Below are positions 11,413 through 22,474 of a stretch of 64,000 bases of DNA, one piece after another (the stretch's first letter is position 1; each line of letters starts with the position of its first letter). This DNA comes from Buxus sempervirens (Eukaryota; Streptophyta; Magnoliopsida; Buxales; Buxaceae). The notes beneath the pieces were generated by a model that saw only the letters and a program-made list of their open reading frames with translations, was not told where the DNA came from and ran no database searches. The stretch covers positions 38,918,901-38,982,900 of the forward strand of contig OX387183.1 of the NCBI GenBank assembly GCA_947561395.2, read 5' to 3'. A program made the translations under genes and the position numbers.

Positions 11413-12660
11413 GAGAAACTCCTCACCCATGGGGAAAAATATGTGGTTTAATTTTATGCCCTCTAAGATTAGCTTGTTTACTTGGAAACTGCTGAAGGGT
11501 GCTTTGGCAACCGATGATCATGTTCAAAGATGCGGAATTCAATTATGTTCACAATGCAATTGTTGTTTCAATAAAAGAGGGGAGATGTTGAATCACTTAT
11601 TCTCATTTGGAGAAATTTCAAAATCAGTTTGGGAATATTTTGCTAGTTGTTTTCATTGCCAACATCACCCTCTACATGATTTGGTTTCCAGATTTTCTTT
11701 CTGGTTTTCAAGTACTAATGCAAATGATCAGTTTGGGCTGCTATTCAGAGCTACTCCCTTATTTGTTTGTTGGGAAATATGGAAAGCAAGGTGCAGAAGT
11801 AGGTTTGAAGGAGAAACCATGTCTTCAAATTATATAATTAAAAAAAATTGGTTACAAGAAATTTCATATTTCACAAAGTCGACAAAAATTTGTAAGTATG
11901 ATCGTGCAATAGTTTTAGAAAATCTGAATATTTTCTCTCCTTCAGTTTGCTCTCTAAAAGCTAAATTTGTTCGCTGGAAAAGACAAAGAAATCATTCTTT
12001 TACCTTGAATGTGGATGGAGCTTCAAAAGGAAATCCCGGTATATGTGGAGGTGGTGGAGTCATTCAGGATTCTTCAGGTCAATTTTGTGTTGCGTTTTCT
12101 GCTTATTATGGCATTAATTCTAATCTCATGGCTAAGCTGCTGGCGTTAAAAGATGGTCTTCGCATGGCTTATAGTAATGGTTTTCATGATCTTCAGATAG
12201 AATCGGACTCTAAAATTCTTGTGGACATTTTAACTGGCTTGGCTTCGATCCCTTGGAAATTTTTATTCTGGTGGAAAGAAATAAAAGAAAGACTAAACTC
12301 TTTCAATCGGGCAGTGCAACACGTATACAAGGAAGCGAACTCTGTGGTAGATGCTTTGGCCAATGAGAGTTGTCTTCAATTTACCAAAAAATTTTATGAT
12401 TCTTATTCTGATTTATCTCCTCAAGTTAAAAATTGTTTATTTCATGATAGAACAAGCTTGTTTGCCATTAGATACTAGCTTCTTTCATTTCGGCTTTGTA
12501 AGGGGTAAGGTTTTATGTCCCCCCCCCGAAGAAGTTGTAACTATTTTACTTGATTTAATATACAGGTCAGGGTCTGCCTCAACCCTCCTCCCACCGTTGG
12601 AGTGCCACTAAGGTTATTCATGCCTTAGTGGGTTTTCTCAAAAACAAAAAAAAGATTCTA
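11413..12660 (+). mobile_element. LINE 3' end, 5'-truncated
   Basis: This contains the C-terminal coding part of a plant LINE ORF2, then a short 3' UTR and an A-rich tail (ctcaaaaacaaaaaaaag) at about 12638-12655. It sits between the two copies of the 1.6-kb direct repeat. I could not find a matching target-site duplication on its two sides. Confidence 0.75.
11429..12478 (+). pseudogene. LINE ORF2 C-terminus: zinc-finger region plus RNase H
   Basis: An open frame of 349 codons. The first third resembles the zf-RVT region at the end of plant LINE reverse transcriptases (KISLFTWKLLKG, Cys-X2-Cys near residues 39-42, a WEIWKAR motif). From about residue 188 it is an RVT_3-type RNase H: NVDGASKGNPG with Asp196, ESDSKILVD with Asp260, and a final VVDALA with Asp308. 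The expected catalytic Glu (usual AELLAL) is Lys at residue 236 (aag at 12134), so activity is probably lost. The reverse transcriptase palm and endonuclease are absent, as expected for a 5'-truncated insertion. Confidence 0.85.
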
Positions 12661-14272
12661 TTTTCTTTTCAACTTAGCTTGTTTTATTTGATTTCTACAC
12701 TTGTATTTGAACTATTTAAAGATGTTTTTAGAGTTGTTATGACAGAATTGTTATTATTCTTCCATATACCTCCGAGTGGTGAATTTCTCACTCATGTAGC
12801 TTGGGTTTGAGACTTGGATTTTCCTTTATGTATCTTGGAGTTGACTTGTGGATTATTAAGGATGTTTTGGTATCTAGATTAATATGCTTCAGTATTTGAT
12901 TGTCTTGTGTCTAGCGGATATAGCTTGTTATGGATCTATAGTTTAGCTAGATAGTGAAGTAAGTCATTCTCTATTTAGTTAACCCCATGGTCCACTCATG
13001 CATTTAGCCCGTGTATCTCGGCAATCATCTTCCTTTATCCATGTATCTTGGTGGAAAGCTGGAACTCTAAGCAATCATCTTCCTTGATTCGTGTATCTCG
13101 ATGGGAAGTTATGGTTGTACATGCCAACCTTAATCCCTTTATCTGGGTGGATACTCCCCTATGTTGTAGTTTGTGTATCTCAACCAACATATGTTGGGAG
13201 GTGGCATTTGGAATCGGGTTTTTAGCTTCTCAAAGATGTTTTATTTCACGAACCCTGTGATGTCACAAATTGTGTGGTGTGCTGATTTTATTATATAAAT
13301 ACTGATTATTAGTTTTACCTTGAAATTATGTGATTTTGGATTCATGACATATTATTCTTGGATATTTGGTATTTTGATTTATCGTTGGAACCTCACGAAA
13401 AATGATTTCAAACTATATAAACTATTTTCTTTCATACATGTTACTGCTTGCTAAGATTTTATATCTCACCTTTGTTTTCAATATTTGTTTTCAGATACTC
13501 TTGGAGAGGACATGCAAGTTGGGGTAGAAAATACATAAGGTACATCAGAGGACCTTAGATGAGCATTTTATAGCTTATTAGTTTGCCTTATATATTTGTA
13601 AGAGATTTGTTTAGGAGTTATTTCTATTATGGTAGGTTTGATAAGTGTTTAGAATAGATAGCTCACCCTTTTGAGTTCAGATTTCATGTATTGAGTTAAG
13701 AAATTTATTTTGAGATTATTAGCATCTTTATTTTGAATTAATGAAGAAGTTGTTTACATTTTGGTGTACTCTGATTTATCTTTGGGCGTTACAAATGTTA
13801 CCTTTTGGTGTTGATAATCTCTCCTCATCTAAACTTTATCTTATGTTTTATTGTATCTATTAAGAATTGGCAATGGGAAGTTTGCTAATATACGAAGGGA
13901 TTGAAGAAACCTAAAACTCGAAACGAAGTAATGAAGAAATGAAGGGGTTCGAAACCCTTTTGGCAAAGGGATTCGAAACCCTTTTGATTGGCAAGATGGA
14001 ACTTCTTCAGTGTAGAGGTTTTGAAGAAGACGATGAGTTGAATAGACCCACATCTTCGATAGAGTTGAATACAAGGGGTTGCAATTTTTTTTTAAATGCA
14101 ACTCAAGACTTGTTTGAAGACGACGAGTTGGGAATTTTGTTTATTTTAATACTAATGTTTTATTTGAAAACGTCACAGAGCTTTGAAATTGTCGTTGGCG
14201 TTGGGACCCATAAGGACAATTGGCGTCCTCTCCTCAATGCAGTAAAAACATAGTAGGAAATTTCAGAGGAGA
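12661..14272 (+). repeat. 1.6-kb direct repeat, copy 2
   Basis: Second copy of 9784-11412. Bases 12661-13791 are the 3' part of the Tekay-like LTR, here ending cleanly in ttgggcgttaca. Bases 13792-14272 are the shared flank. Copy 2 lacks the extra bases seen at 10880-10966, and has a short local duplication (ttcgaaacccttttg) near 13950-13985. Its left edge abuts the LINE A-rich tail. Confidence 0.85.
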
Positions 14273-14828
14273 GACCCATATTTAGTTATAACTACCTTTC
14301 TCAAATCCTAATAATTTCTAATTAATATTGAATGATTTTGTTAAAGGTTAGGTAATATTTTGTTTGACGCTTTTATCACAATTAAAAATAAGTAGGTGAA
14401 TAGATGACTATTCAAATAAATGCATTATTTATCTAAAATAGATAAAAAATTTGTTTTTAATAGAATTTTATTATGTAACATTTACTTTAAAAAAAGGGAT
14501 ATTAACACTTTTGTTTTCCAATTCAACATGCGTTCCTGTCCATAATGAGAGCCGGGACTGTCCCTTAATTTACTAGTATTAGTGGTATTGTTAACCACTC
14601 CTTTCCCCCTTCCCCCAACAACACTCTATCTGTCTCTCTTTTTCTCTCATATTATTTTGATATGCTAAACACAAGGTTCTTGGACTAAATGTACATCTCC
14701 CCACGTTAAATATAAATCTTCAATGCAACCAATAGATAACAAGAACATAAAAGAGAAGAAAAAAGGGTGTCAGCTTTCTCCCCTTGTATAAATTCCAAGG
14801 ATGGTTGAAAATCCAGGTAAACATGCAA
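14273..14828. other. Intergenic, nothing recognised
   Basis: AT-rich sequence with no coding frame, repeat or RNA gene that I can support. Confidence 0.6.
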
Positions 14829-15003
14829 TTGAAATCCTGTAGATCCTTTATCTAGACTCCTTATGTGGATCCTCCACAAGATTGGGTCATGTGCCCCTTG
14901 AGTGGTGTAAATGTAATTTTCTTAAATGCTTTAAAGGGCACATAGCACAATCTTGTGGAGGATCCACATAAGGAGTCTAGATAAAGGATCCACAGGATTT
15001 CAA
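14829..15003. mobile_element. MITE, 175 bp, long inverted repeats (copy A)
   Basis: The arms at 14829-14900 and 14932-15003 are near-perfect inverted repeats. The outer ends read ttgaaatcctg, and inside are tctagactcc and ggatcctccacaag. The loop holds gtgtaaatgtaattttctta. A second copy of the same family in reverse orientation is at 15811-15975. No transposase is encoded. It lies about 475 bp upstream of the RTM2-like TATA box. Confidence 0.8.
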
Positions 15004-15478
15004 CTCGTAAACAGGAGCTACAGGAGTTTCCGAACTCTCATCTATCCGAGACATAATTGTTTTGACTTTCTTTTGGTTTTGTTTTGTGTTATGAGCAGCA
15101 CAAAACAAGTCCAGAATGAATTTTATATTGCATGTGCTTTCTTGCATGTGAAAATATTCCTTTCAACTTGGGTTCTTCCTCCTCTGCTATATATATATTG
15201 CATCCTTATATACTTCTTGTAAGGATAAAGTTAACGTCGTTTCTCCATTAATTTTATTCATTTCTTCAGAGTTGGTGAACAGGAACCTTTTGAGGCTTTG
15301 CTCACCGGAATAAGAAGGCAAAGCAAATGTTCTTTATGCATTGGTCTTGGTGCATAAATTGTAGAAGAGATAAAGAACATAAACTTTGCCTTTCCAGGGG
15401 GTGATTAATCTTACTTAACAAATCAAATAGGAATACTTTCATCACAAAACATGATAATCACTGCTCATTCTCCGCATG

Positions 15479-15487
15479 TATATAAAA
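15479..15487 (+). promoter_or_regulatory. TATA box of the first RTM2-like gene
   Basis: The sequence is tatataaaa, followed by ccc, 94 bases before the start codon. The predicted transcription start is about 15512. The convergent RTM2-like gene at 41971 has a very similar atataaaccc box. Confidence 0.6.
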
Positions 15488-15572
15488 CCCATATGCCTAT
15501 ATGTCCATTTCCGCTCGAACATTGCACAACTCTCTCATACCTCAAAGTGAAAGCAAAACAGAAGCAGAAATA

Positions 15573-17169
15573 ATGGCTACGAAGGGCAAGACGTCAGAAG
15601 CGACTGATTTTGCACCAGAAAAGCGATGGGATCGACAGGAAAACTCTGATACGTTTATCATTCGTGTTCCGGGTTCATTTTAATTACCCTTCTCACTTCT
15701 TTCATTTATTTATTATCGTTATGACCAGATTGCGCAAACGATGTGCAACGCTATTACAGCAAGAGAGAGGCAATGTGGGGCTCACCAAGTGAATTTTTGG
15801 TCAATTGAAAACCAGTAGACCCTTTATCTACATCCCTCATTTGGATCCTTCGTGGGATTGTGCCATGTACCCTTGACGCACGCACTTAAGAAAATTACAT
15901 TTACACCATTCAAGAGGCACATAACACAATCCCGTGGAGGATCCATATAAGGGGTGTAGATAGAGGGTTTACATGAATCAAAATGATTTTTGGTAGGCCC
16001 CACATCGTATCTCTTGTTGTATATGCGCTATAGACGATCATTAACCATTTATTATCTGACGGGATGTGAGTGGCTTTTATCACCCATTTGAGCATTTATG
16101 CTATTTGACAACAATACTAATTAAAGTTTACCCCCTTGAGGTTTTAGATGATCCCACCTTCCCCCTTGAGGTTTTTAAAATATAGTTTGTCACTTCGAGG
16201 TTTACTATGCGTAACAATCTCTCCCTTCTAAACGTTTGACCATTGAAATTTTAGTGTTATTGATGAGGTGATAAGACAAAAAAAAACATATATTAACAAT
16301 TTTGCCCCTCTTATTTTCATTATTTAAAATTAAATACCAAGATTACCCTTTAGTGAGTTGGTTCAATGTTTACAAAATTGGTTCAAATGAGAAAAACCAG
16401 ACCCAATCCACATCTACCTTAATGGTTTTTTTGGTACCAAGGCCTAAATAAAGCTTTTTTTTTCTTTTTACTATTTAAATATAGAAAAGGGGTAAATTAG
16501 TCTATTAAATTTTTTCAGTTGATTTTAATGGTCAAACGTCTGAAAGGGAGAAATTGTTACACATAAAAAACCTTAAGGTAGTAAACTAGTATTTTAGAAA
16601 CCTCAAAAGAGAATGAGATTATTGGAAACCTCAAGGAGGTAAACTATAAATATCCCTACTAAACAAGTTTCTTTCCCTTTTACATGTCTGGAAAGAAATT
16701 TAGTTGGATCCCAGCCAAGTTTGACCTTGGGATTAATTCAGATTAACCCAGCTCATCATCACCTGTTTCTTCTGCAGGCTTTACAATGGACCAAATAAAG
16801 TATGAGCCTCAGTCCGGCAACGGCTTCAAGATCAGTGGAGAACGCCCAGTCCAAGACAAAATTCGATTCAGCCTCACTGAAAAATTTCCTTCAAATTATG
16901 ATGCAGAGGGAATTAAAACAAGCTTTGAGAATGAGGAATTCTCAGTTATAATACCAAAGAAAAGGGCTCCAGCTGCTGACCAAGACAAGTCCAAGAAAAC
17001 AGATGGAGAAGCTAAAGAATCAGCTGGTGATGATAGTAAGAAGGGTACTACTGACAAGGATACACAATATTCCAAACAATTGATCATAAGTGTGGCTGTG
17101 GCTGCTGTTGTGGTGGTGGGATTTGCCGTATACTACATACAGAAGAGGATCCGCAAGAGAACCAAATAG
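15573..17169 (+). CDS. RTM2-like small-HSP-domain membrane protein (163 aa)
   Basis: Two exons, 15573-15672 and 16778-17169. The intron has donor ccg-g/gttcat and acceptor cttctgcag/gc, splitting a Gly codon. The protein begins MATKGKTSEATDFAPEKRW. Residues about 20-95 form an HSP20/alpha-crystallin-like domain (DTFIIRVPGF, FKISGERP, FSLTEKFPSNYDAEGI, FSVIIPKK). A Lys/Asp-rich linker follows, then a single membrane helix (LIISVAVAAVVVVGFAVYYI) and a basic RKRTK tail. This is the layout of plant RTM2-type proteins, named after Arabidopsis RESTRICTED TEV MOVEMENT 2, a phloem protein that limits long-distance movement of some potyviruses. The linker is short compared with the paralogue at 41092-41971. 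A role in virus restriction is only inferred from the family. The upstream in-frame Met at 15501 lies before the expected transcription start, so 15573 was chosen. Confidence 0.85.
15811..15975. mobile_element. MITE (copy B), inverted relative to copy A, in the RTM2-like intron
   Basis: The imperfect inverted arms begin ccagtagaccctttatctac and end tagagggtttacatg. The loop on the minus strand holds gtgtaaatgtaattttctta, the same as copy A on the plus strand. Arms have diverged more than those of copy A. It lies 139 bases inside the intron. Confidence 0.75.
16125..16646. mobile_element. Fold-back MITE of about 520 bp in the RTM2-like intron
   Basis: The ends read agtttacccccttgaggtt on the left and, on the opposite strand from the right, agtttacctccttgaggttt. 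Inverted similarity continues for about 130 bases, including aacaatctctccctt and aacgtttgaccatt in the left arm and matching blocks in the right arm. The middle is AT-rich and non-coding. Confidence 0.7.
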
Positions 17170-17360
17170 TACTGAATATCTTTTAAGGTGTTTTTAATTA
17201 CATCACTTTTTAGTTACATTTGTACTAGCAAAAACCAAGGGGATTGATAAAAGTTAAAAAATTTTATATTCGATTAATGAATTCAATGTTTATTGATGTG
17301 ATTATATTGATAATTTCTAAATTGTGTTAATGAATGATTGATATGTGTTCATGATACATA

Positions 17361-17980
17361 GGATGAAATCGTTTGCCACCATGATGATGCAGCAGACGAT
17401 GCAGTCACCGTTGAATGCTGCCACATGTAGCATCCAATGGCAACTGCTCAAATGTCACTAAAAGGGCAACTGTTGTTGGATGTTACACGTGGCAGCATCC
17501 ATCAGTGACTGCATCATTTGCGGCAGGCAAAATTGCTTTTTAGTGTTACTTTATAAAAATAATTATTTTTCAGTCACCCACTTTATCGAAATTGCTTTTT
17601 AGTGATACTTTTTCAAAACATTTGGAAACAAGTGGCGTTTTACTGTTCATGGACGAGAATACCCCTTTAGACTTTCACTTACCCATTTTACCCTCATTTA
17701 CGTTTACAGAAATGCCCTTCTCTTAAACCCTGCGAAACTTCTTCTTCCAGCTTTGTGGAGTCAAGCGCCAAAACTGGACGACCAGAAGCATTGCAACCTT
17801 TGCCTTGAGAAAACCATCTTGTTCGTGTTCAACTTCTTGTTCATCGAGTTCACCAGCCATCGTGTTCGTGTTCTTAAGGCATCGAGCGCTTGTTCGCCCT
17901 AGGTTTTTCAATCGAGCGAAAAACCATCTTGTTCTTCATCTTCAGCCATCGTGCGCTCGATCTCAACCATTTTTGTGTGC
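17361..17980 (+). repeat. Left terminal inverted repeat
   Basis: This matches the reverse complement of 31325-31847. Clear shared blocks are aaattgctttttagtgttac, actttttcaaaacattt, aagtggcgttttact, cacttacccattt, gcccttctcttaaaccct and caatcgagcg. The left copy is longer by about 120 bases because it contains an extra hairpin (17398-17516). Similarity fades in a region of gttcgtgttc-type repeats after about 17900. Confidence 0.8.
17398..17516. repeat. Hairpin inserted in the left terminal repeat
   Basis: The arms 17398-17446 and 17468-17516 are inverted repeats of about 49 bases (gatgcagtcaccgttgaatg against its complement in gcagcatccatcagtgactg, with a few mismatches). The loop is about 21 bases. 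It is absent from the right terminal repeat. Confidence 0.75.
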
Positions 17981-20900
17981 TCTTGGTCCTTCAAGAGGGT
18001 ACGATGTGATCAAATTAATGGAATTTTTTTTTCTGTTCCTGTGTTGATCCATTCATCTTCTGGTAGTTTAATTCGAAATTACGAAAGTGTGAGCTGAGGC
18101 GTCTCCAAATTTTCTCGGCCTTGTTCTTCTTCTACAGACTTTTTAGGGCTTTAAGTTCTCTGGAGAAGGAAAGAGCGGGACAGAGACCAGCACCCTTAAG
18201 AGCCTGGGCGTTCGTTCCTTTCTCTGTGTAAGTATCAAAAGGGAACACTGAATTTTTCCTTGATGTTTTACTAGTTTCGGAGTTTTTCTGAGCACTGAAA
18301 TCCATCTAGATGTGCTTTTCGTCGTTACTTTTTTTTTTTTCTTCTGATTTGAAAGAATACATGGGAAAGGCGAACAAGAAAGAACAAATCAATAGAAAAA
18401 GGAAAAATGAAAACACGGGTTTTACTTCTGTCATTTACTGTGATTGTTATTTGCATTTGGAGAAATAAGAGTGTCTGTAAAATTCATCAATACATGTAAT
18501 GCAATAGGCTCTCAACATGATTGGGAGTAAGAATAGGTGCTTGTAAAGTTTATCTGTTCATATAATTCAATAGAATTTCAAAATGACACTGAAACTTGAA
18601 ACTAACTGAAAATTTTGAAATTCTACTGGAAATTGAAACGAATTGAAATTCTAATGTATTAGAGTGAAATGGCATATCAGAATTTTTTTTCCTACTGATT
18701 TCTCTAGATTAGCTTGTAAATGGTGTATGCATCGATGTGGTTGTAATGCCTCAAGGATAAAAATTGAGAAAATGTTTTTAGGAGCTTAGGAGATACAATA
18801 TTTTTTAGTATTTTAGAATGAATGGTGAAAAGCCGATGGCAGGAGTTCTTATGGTTTTTGTTCTGTAATGTAGAGAGTCCCCGAAGAGCTGTTGGAATTG
18901 ACGGGGTATAATTATTCATGAATCTTTGGCTAGAGTGGAGAGGTTGTCAATTGAGCGTGTGGAGATCCACTTATGTTGATATGGGTATTAATAATTTTAT
19001 TAGTTATTTCAGGAAATAATTATAAGCAGGCCCCTCCTTAATAAATTAGATATCCCTTCACGCTTCTATGATGTGGAATGTGATTTCCCTGATTTTGGAA
19101 GGTTTATTCTGTGAAACAAACATTAAGAGTTATTCTCAATACGCCATGTCCCAGAAAGAAAATCAGCCTAGAGGAGTATATTTTGTTGATCCGGAGACTG
19201 TTTTTCTCTCATGAGTAATGAAGTTATTCTGTCAAGGATAAGAACAGAGACAAAGCTTAGGTTGTCTAAGGAAGTGACATGAAGAGCAAACCATTAAAAG
19301 TGAGCCAGCCCAAGGGAGAGACAAACAATTAAACAGAAAAAGAGAAAAATGAAAAGAAAAGAAAAGGAAAAAAAAAAAGACTGCTATAATTATCATGATG
19401 CATAATCTATCACACGTCACCATGTAGCATCGTATCGAGGTGAACCCCTATAAACATCTCAGTTCTTGTCACACCATCCTTGGCTAGACTATTCGTTTTG
19501 TCATTTGCTGATTTCATACATGATTGAAAGTTTAACTGAGCTTCCCAAGCTCGAGTAAGGCTCATTAAAGCTTAGGTTCAAGTCACAAGCCTAATTAATT
19601 ATCTAGCTCAGGCTTAGCTCAAACAAGCTTAGCTTAATTCTGAGTTAAAATGGCACATTGACAGCTTGAAATCTAGCTACAATCATCCCCCACCCATGAA
19701 AAAAAAAGAAAAATGAAAAGTAAAAATAAAAGTTAAGACTTGAGAAATAAAAATAAATAAAATAATTGATTAGTAAATAAAGAGATGTAAGATGGTTGAT
19801 ATCAGAGTCCTAATGGGCCAATGTAGGCTTTGTTTAAAATTTATTAAGAAAAGATAACCTAGAATTATACTTTCTCAATCACTATTTGTCAATGGATACA
19901 TGTTTAATTATTACTCTAATTTAATGCATTGTTATCACTTTCACATTATTTTTTATAGGACCACAACACAGATATGTGGCATAATGATCTCTCCCTTATG
20001 TATGACAATGATGATTGATGAGACTACTTACTTTAATATGCATAGTATTGTTTAAGATTAAGTGCTGTTGAACATTGGTTCAAGCCTTTCATCCATGTTA
20101 TATTTTATTTGTACATTATAAATTATATATAATTTGGTTTTTTTATTTAAATAATATTTACTTTATTGATTTAGTAAAAGAGGCCAAAATAGAGACTAAG
20201 TGATTCGTTAGGTGGACTACACAATTATATTTTGGCTATATATATATATATATTACAAAATTCATTGATATCTCTCACTTTCTCTCATTATATCGCATGG
20301 AGAAAGATTCTAATTTGGTTTTTTTGTTCTTAAAGCTGAAAAAAATAACTAATACCATCTCTTATATATCCAAGGAATTAAGAGAGAAGATGGGTGTGAG
20401 AGTAATGGTATTAAAAATCCATCATATATTATATTAAGTTATGAGTATTAAGTTTGATGAAATGATTCCTTTATCTTTCAGTATTTAATTAAAAAACATT
20501 CTGATGACAATGATCAAATTTATTAGAGTAAAAAAAAATTCAATTTTAATCAGAAAGGAAAACTATATCCTCATGTAACATTGATTTATTACTTTTTGCT
20601 CTTATTATTACTATATATTATTGTTGTTTAATATTTAAGATAAAAAATTGAGCTCCCAAAGTTGATTATAGCATCTCCCAAGTGGTCCTTAAAGAATTGA
20701 ACTAGATGTTACTTTAGTGAATTGCCTACATATTGTCAGGAGGAACATAAAAGCCTCATTTCACATGGAAAATCTGGACAGCCAACTGAGTAAAGATTAA
20801 TTAATTGCTAAACCACACTCATCGTGTCTAATCCTACACTGAGTCTTTGTTCTCAATGTTCAGAGATACCTAAACCCACACCAAATCTTTCCTTTTTTTT

Positions 20901-21357
20901 GCAAGGTAATTGTTGATTAGATATCATAATCCTTGATCAGATATCATAATCACATAATACTTAATCTCCAAGTCCTAAATCATTCCCTCTACCTCTAAAG
21001 TCGTGTGATTCCTTTGTCATTTGCATAATTAGTTGGATTTTTGACTATAAATAATTACTCCTAACCTTTCCTTTCCCTTCATTAAGCACAGCCATACATC
21101 TCACCACACTTACTAGAAGAGAAGAGAAGAACATAGACTCATCTTTTTCTTCTTTCTTTTGTTCACTTGTGGGGTGATTTAAGGAGACTACACAAAGTGA
21201 GTGGAGCTTGAGGGGCAATCAGATCACAGACCAAAAAACAAAACAACAGATGGAATTAAAGAAGAACCAACACATATTAGCTTGTTTCTTCTACACCATG
21301 TTTGTAATACTGAAGGCCAATATGTAGCAGAGTATTATTTTTTCTGGTTCTAAAATT
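17981..21357. other. Interior of the giant element, no gene identified
   Basis: No coding fragment is recognised. Two stretches look like gene 5' regions. At 18090-18232 there is a C/T-rich leader-like segment ending in a gtaag donor-like site. At about 21045-21215 a ctataaataat TATA-like box is followed by a C/T-rich leader. Either could be a captured promoter or 5' UTR, but the source genes are unknown. The rest is AT-rich. Confidence 0.4.
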
Positions 21358-21576
21358 GAGGATTTCAGGGGGTAAACATAGACATTATGTGTAGCAGATA
21401 CTTTCTTTGGAGACATATCAGGGAGAGTTGGGAAAGGAGATATCCGAGGTGACCCTGGACATTGACCAATTTATTGGTATTTTTTTTGGGGTTTGGGGTG
21501 AGGAGGAGATGTCAGACAATATGGAGATGGAAAAAAGCAAGAACGCAAAATAAATAGAAGGAAAATTAGCAAATGC

Positions 21577-21578
<2 letters not shown>

Positions 21579-21622
<44 letters not shown>
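21579..21622. repeat. (GA)n microsatellite
   Basis: A perfect run of 22 GA units in the fourth intron of the RBR fragment, directly beside a donor site. Confidence 0.95.
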
Positions 21623-21624
<2 letters not shown>

Positions 21625-22336
21625 ACCTTCATTATTATTCTTAACTTCCGGAACCCGGGTAGTTTTTGGACCTACACCACAAGGACCAAGCTCCACTAGC
21701 AGAGGCTTTACAGCTGGGATAAATTTTTCATTGTAAAATGTAATAATATCAACATGTTCCTGTCCAGTTTTATGTTCCAAACGATAAAAACGCTCATATT
21801 TCCATAAAAATACACATGAACATACACACGCACATATGAAAGACAACAGAGTAAACATGATACCCCATTGCGGCGTACAGATGACCAATCAACAAACACG
21901 CTGCGAAAAACTTGAGGTTTACATTGTGGTTGCTTCCTATAGTTGTAAATTATTTCTCTAAATTTCAGGTTTAGTTGAGAAATCTGCAAGCAAAAACATG
22001 AAATTAGTAAGAAAAGAAGTGAATGATCAAATATCTGGCTTTAGTCTCTCGTAAATCCATAGATGCACACCTTAGCAATTCCATAGAAACAACATAGTAT
22101 GATCTGGTCAAGATGTCGGTTAAAGAAAAGGGCTGTTCACTGACTAAGGATCTGTTGAATGAGACAGAAAACACTCTCCCTGATATGCTGAGACAGTTGT
22201 AGCCTTTCAGCCATGCTGTTGATTCTTACCGCAGCCAACTTTACAATCTAATAACCACAAAATTGTCACATTATTACCAACAAGAAACAAAGCAAATAGT
22301 CCTTGATGGTGTACCATGCATTATGGATCAATAAAT

Positions 22337-22474
22337 ATTTTAGTAAATTTAGCAGAGTGAAGCTATGGTAAAGACCTTGCCATGATAACTAATCAGACTC
22401 GACTCATTTTAGTAAATTTAGCAGAGTGAAGCTATGGTAAAGACCTTGCCATGATAACTAATCAGACTCAAAAC
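22337..22474 (+). repeat. 69-bp tandem duplication
   Basis: The block attttagtaaatttagcaga through aatcagactc occurs twice, starting at 22337 and 22406, and is essentially identical. It lies in an intron of the RBR fragment. Confidence 0.9.

Noticed and set aside
15501..15572. An upstream in-frame Met for the first RTM2-like gene
   Set aside because: It precedes the expected transcription start and adds residues with no family counterpart.
21418..21888. A 156-codon frame with a membrane-like start and a Ser/Leu repeat
   Set aside because: It reads across RBR exon pieces, an intron and the (GA)n microsatellite. The RBR exon model explains the recognisable part.
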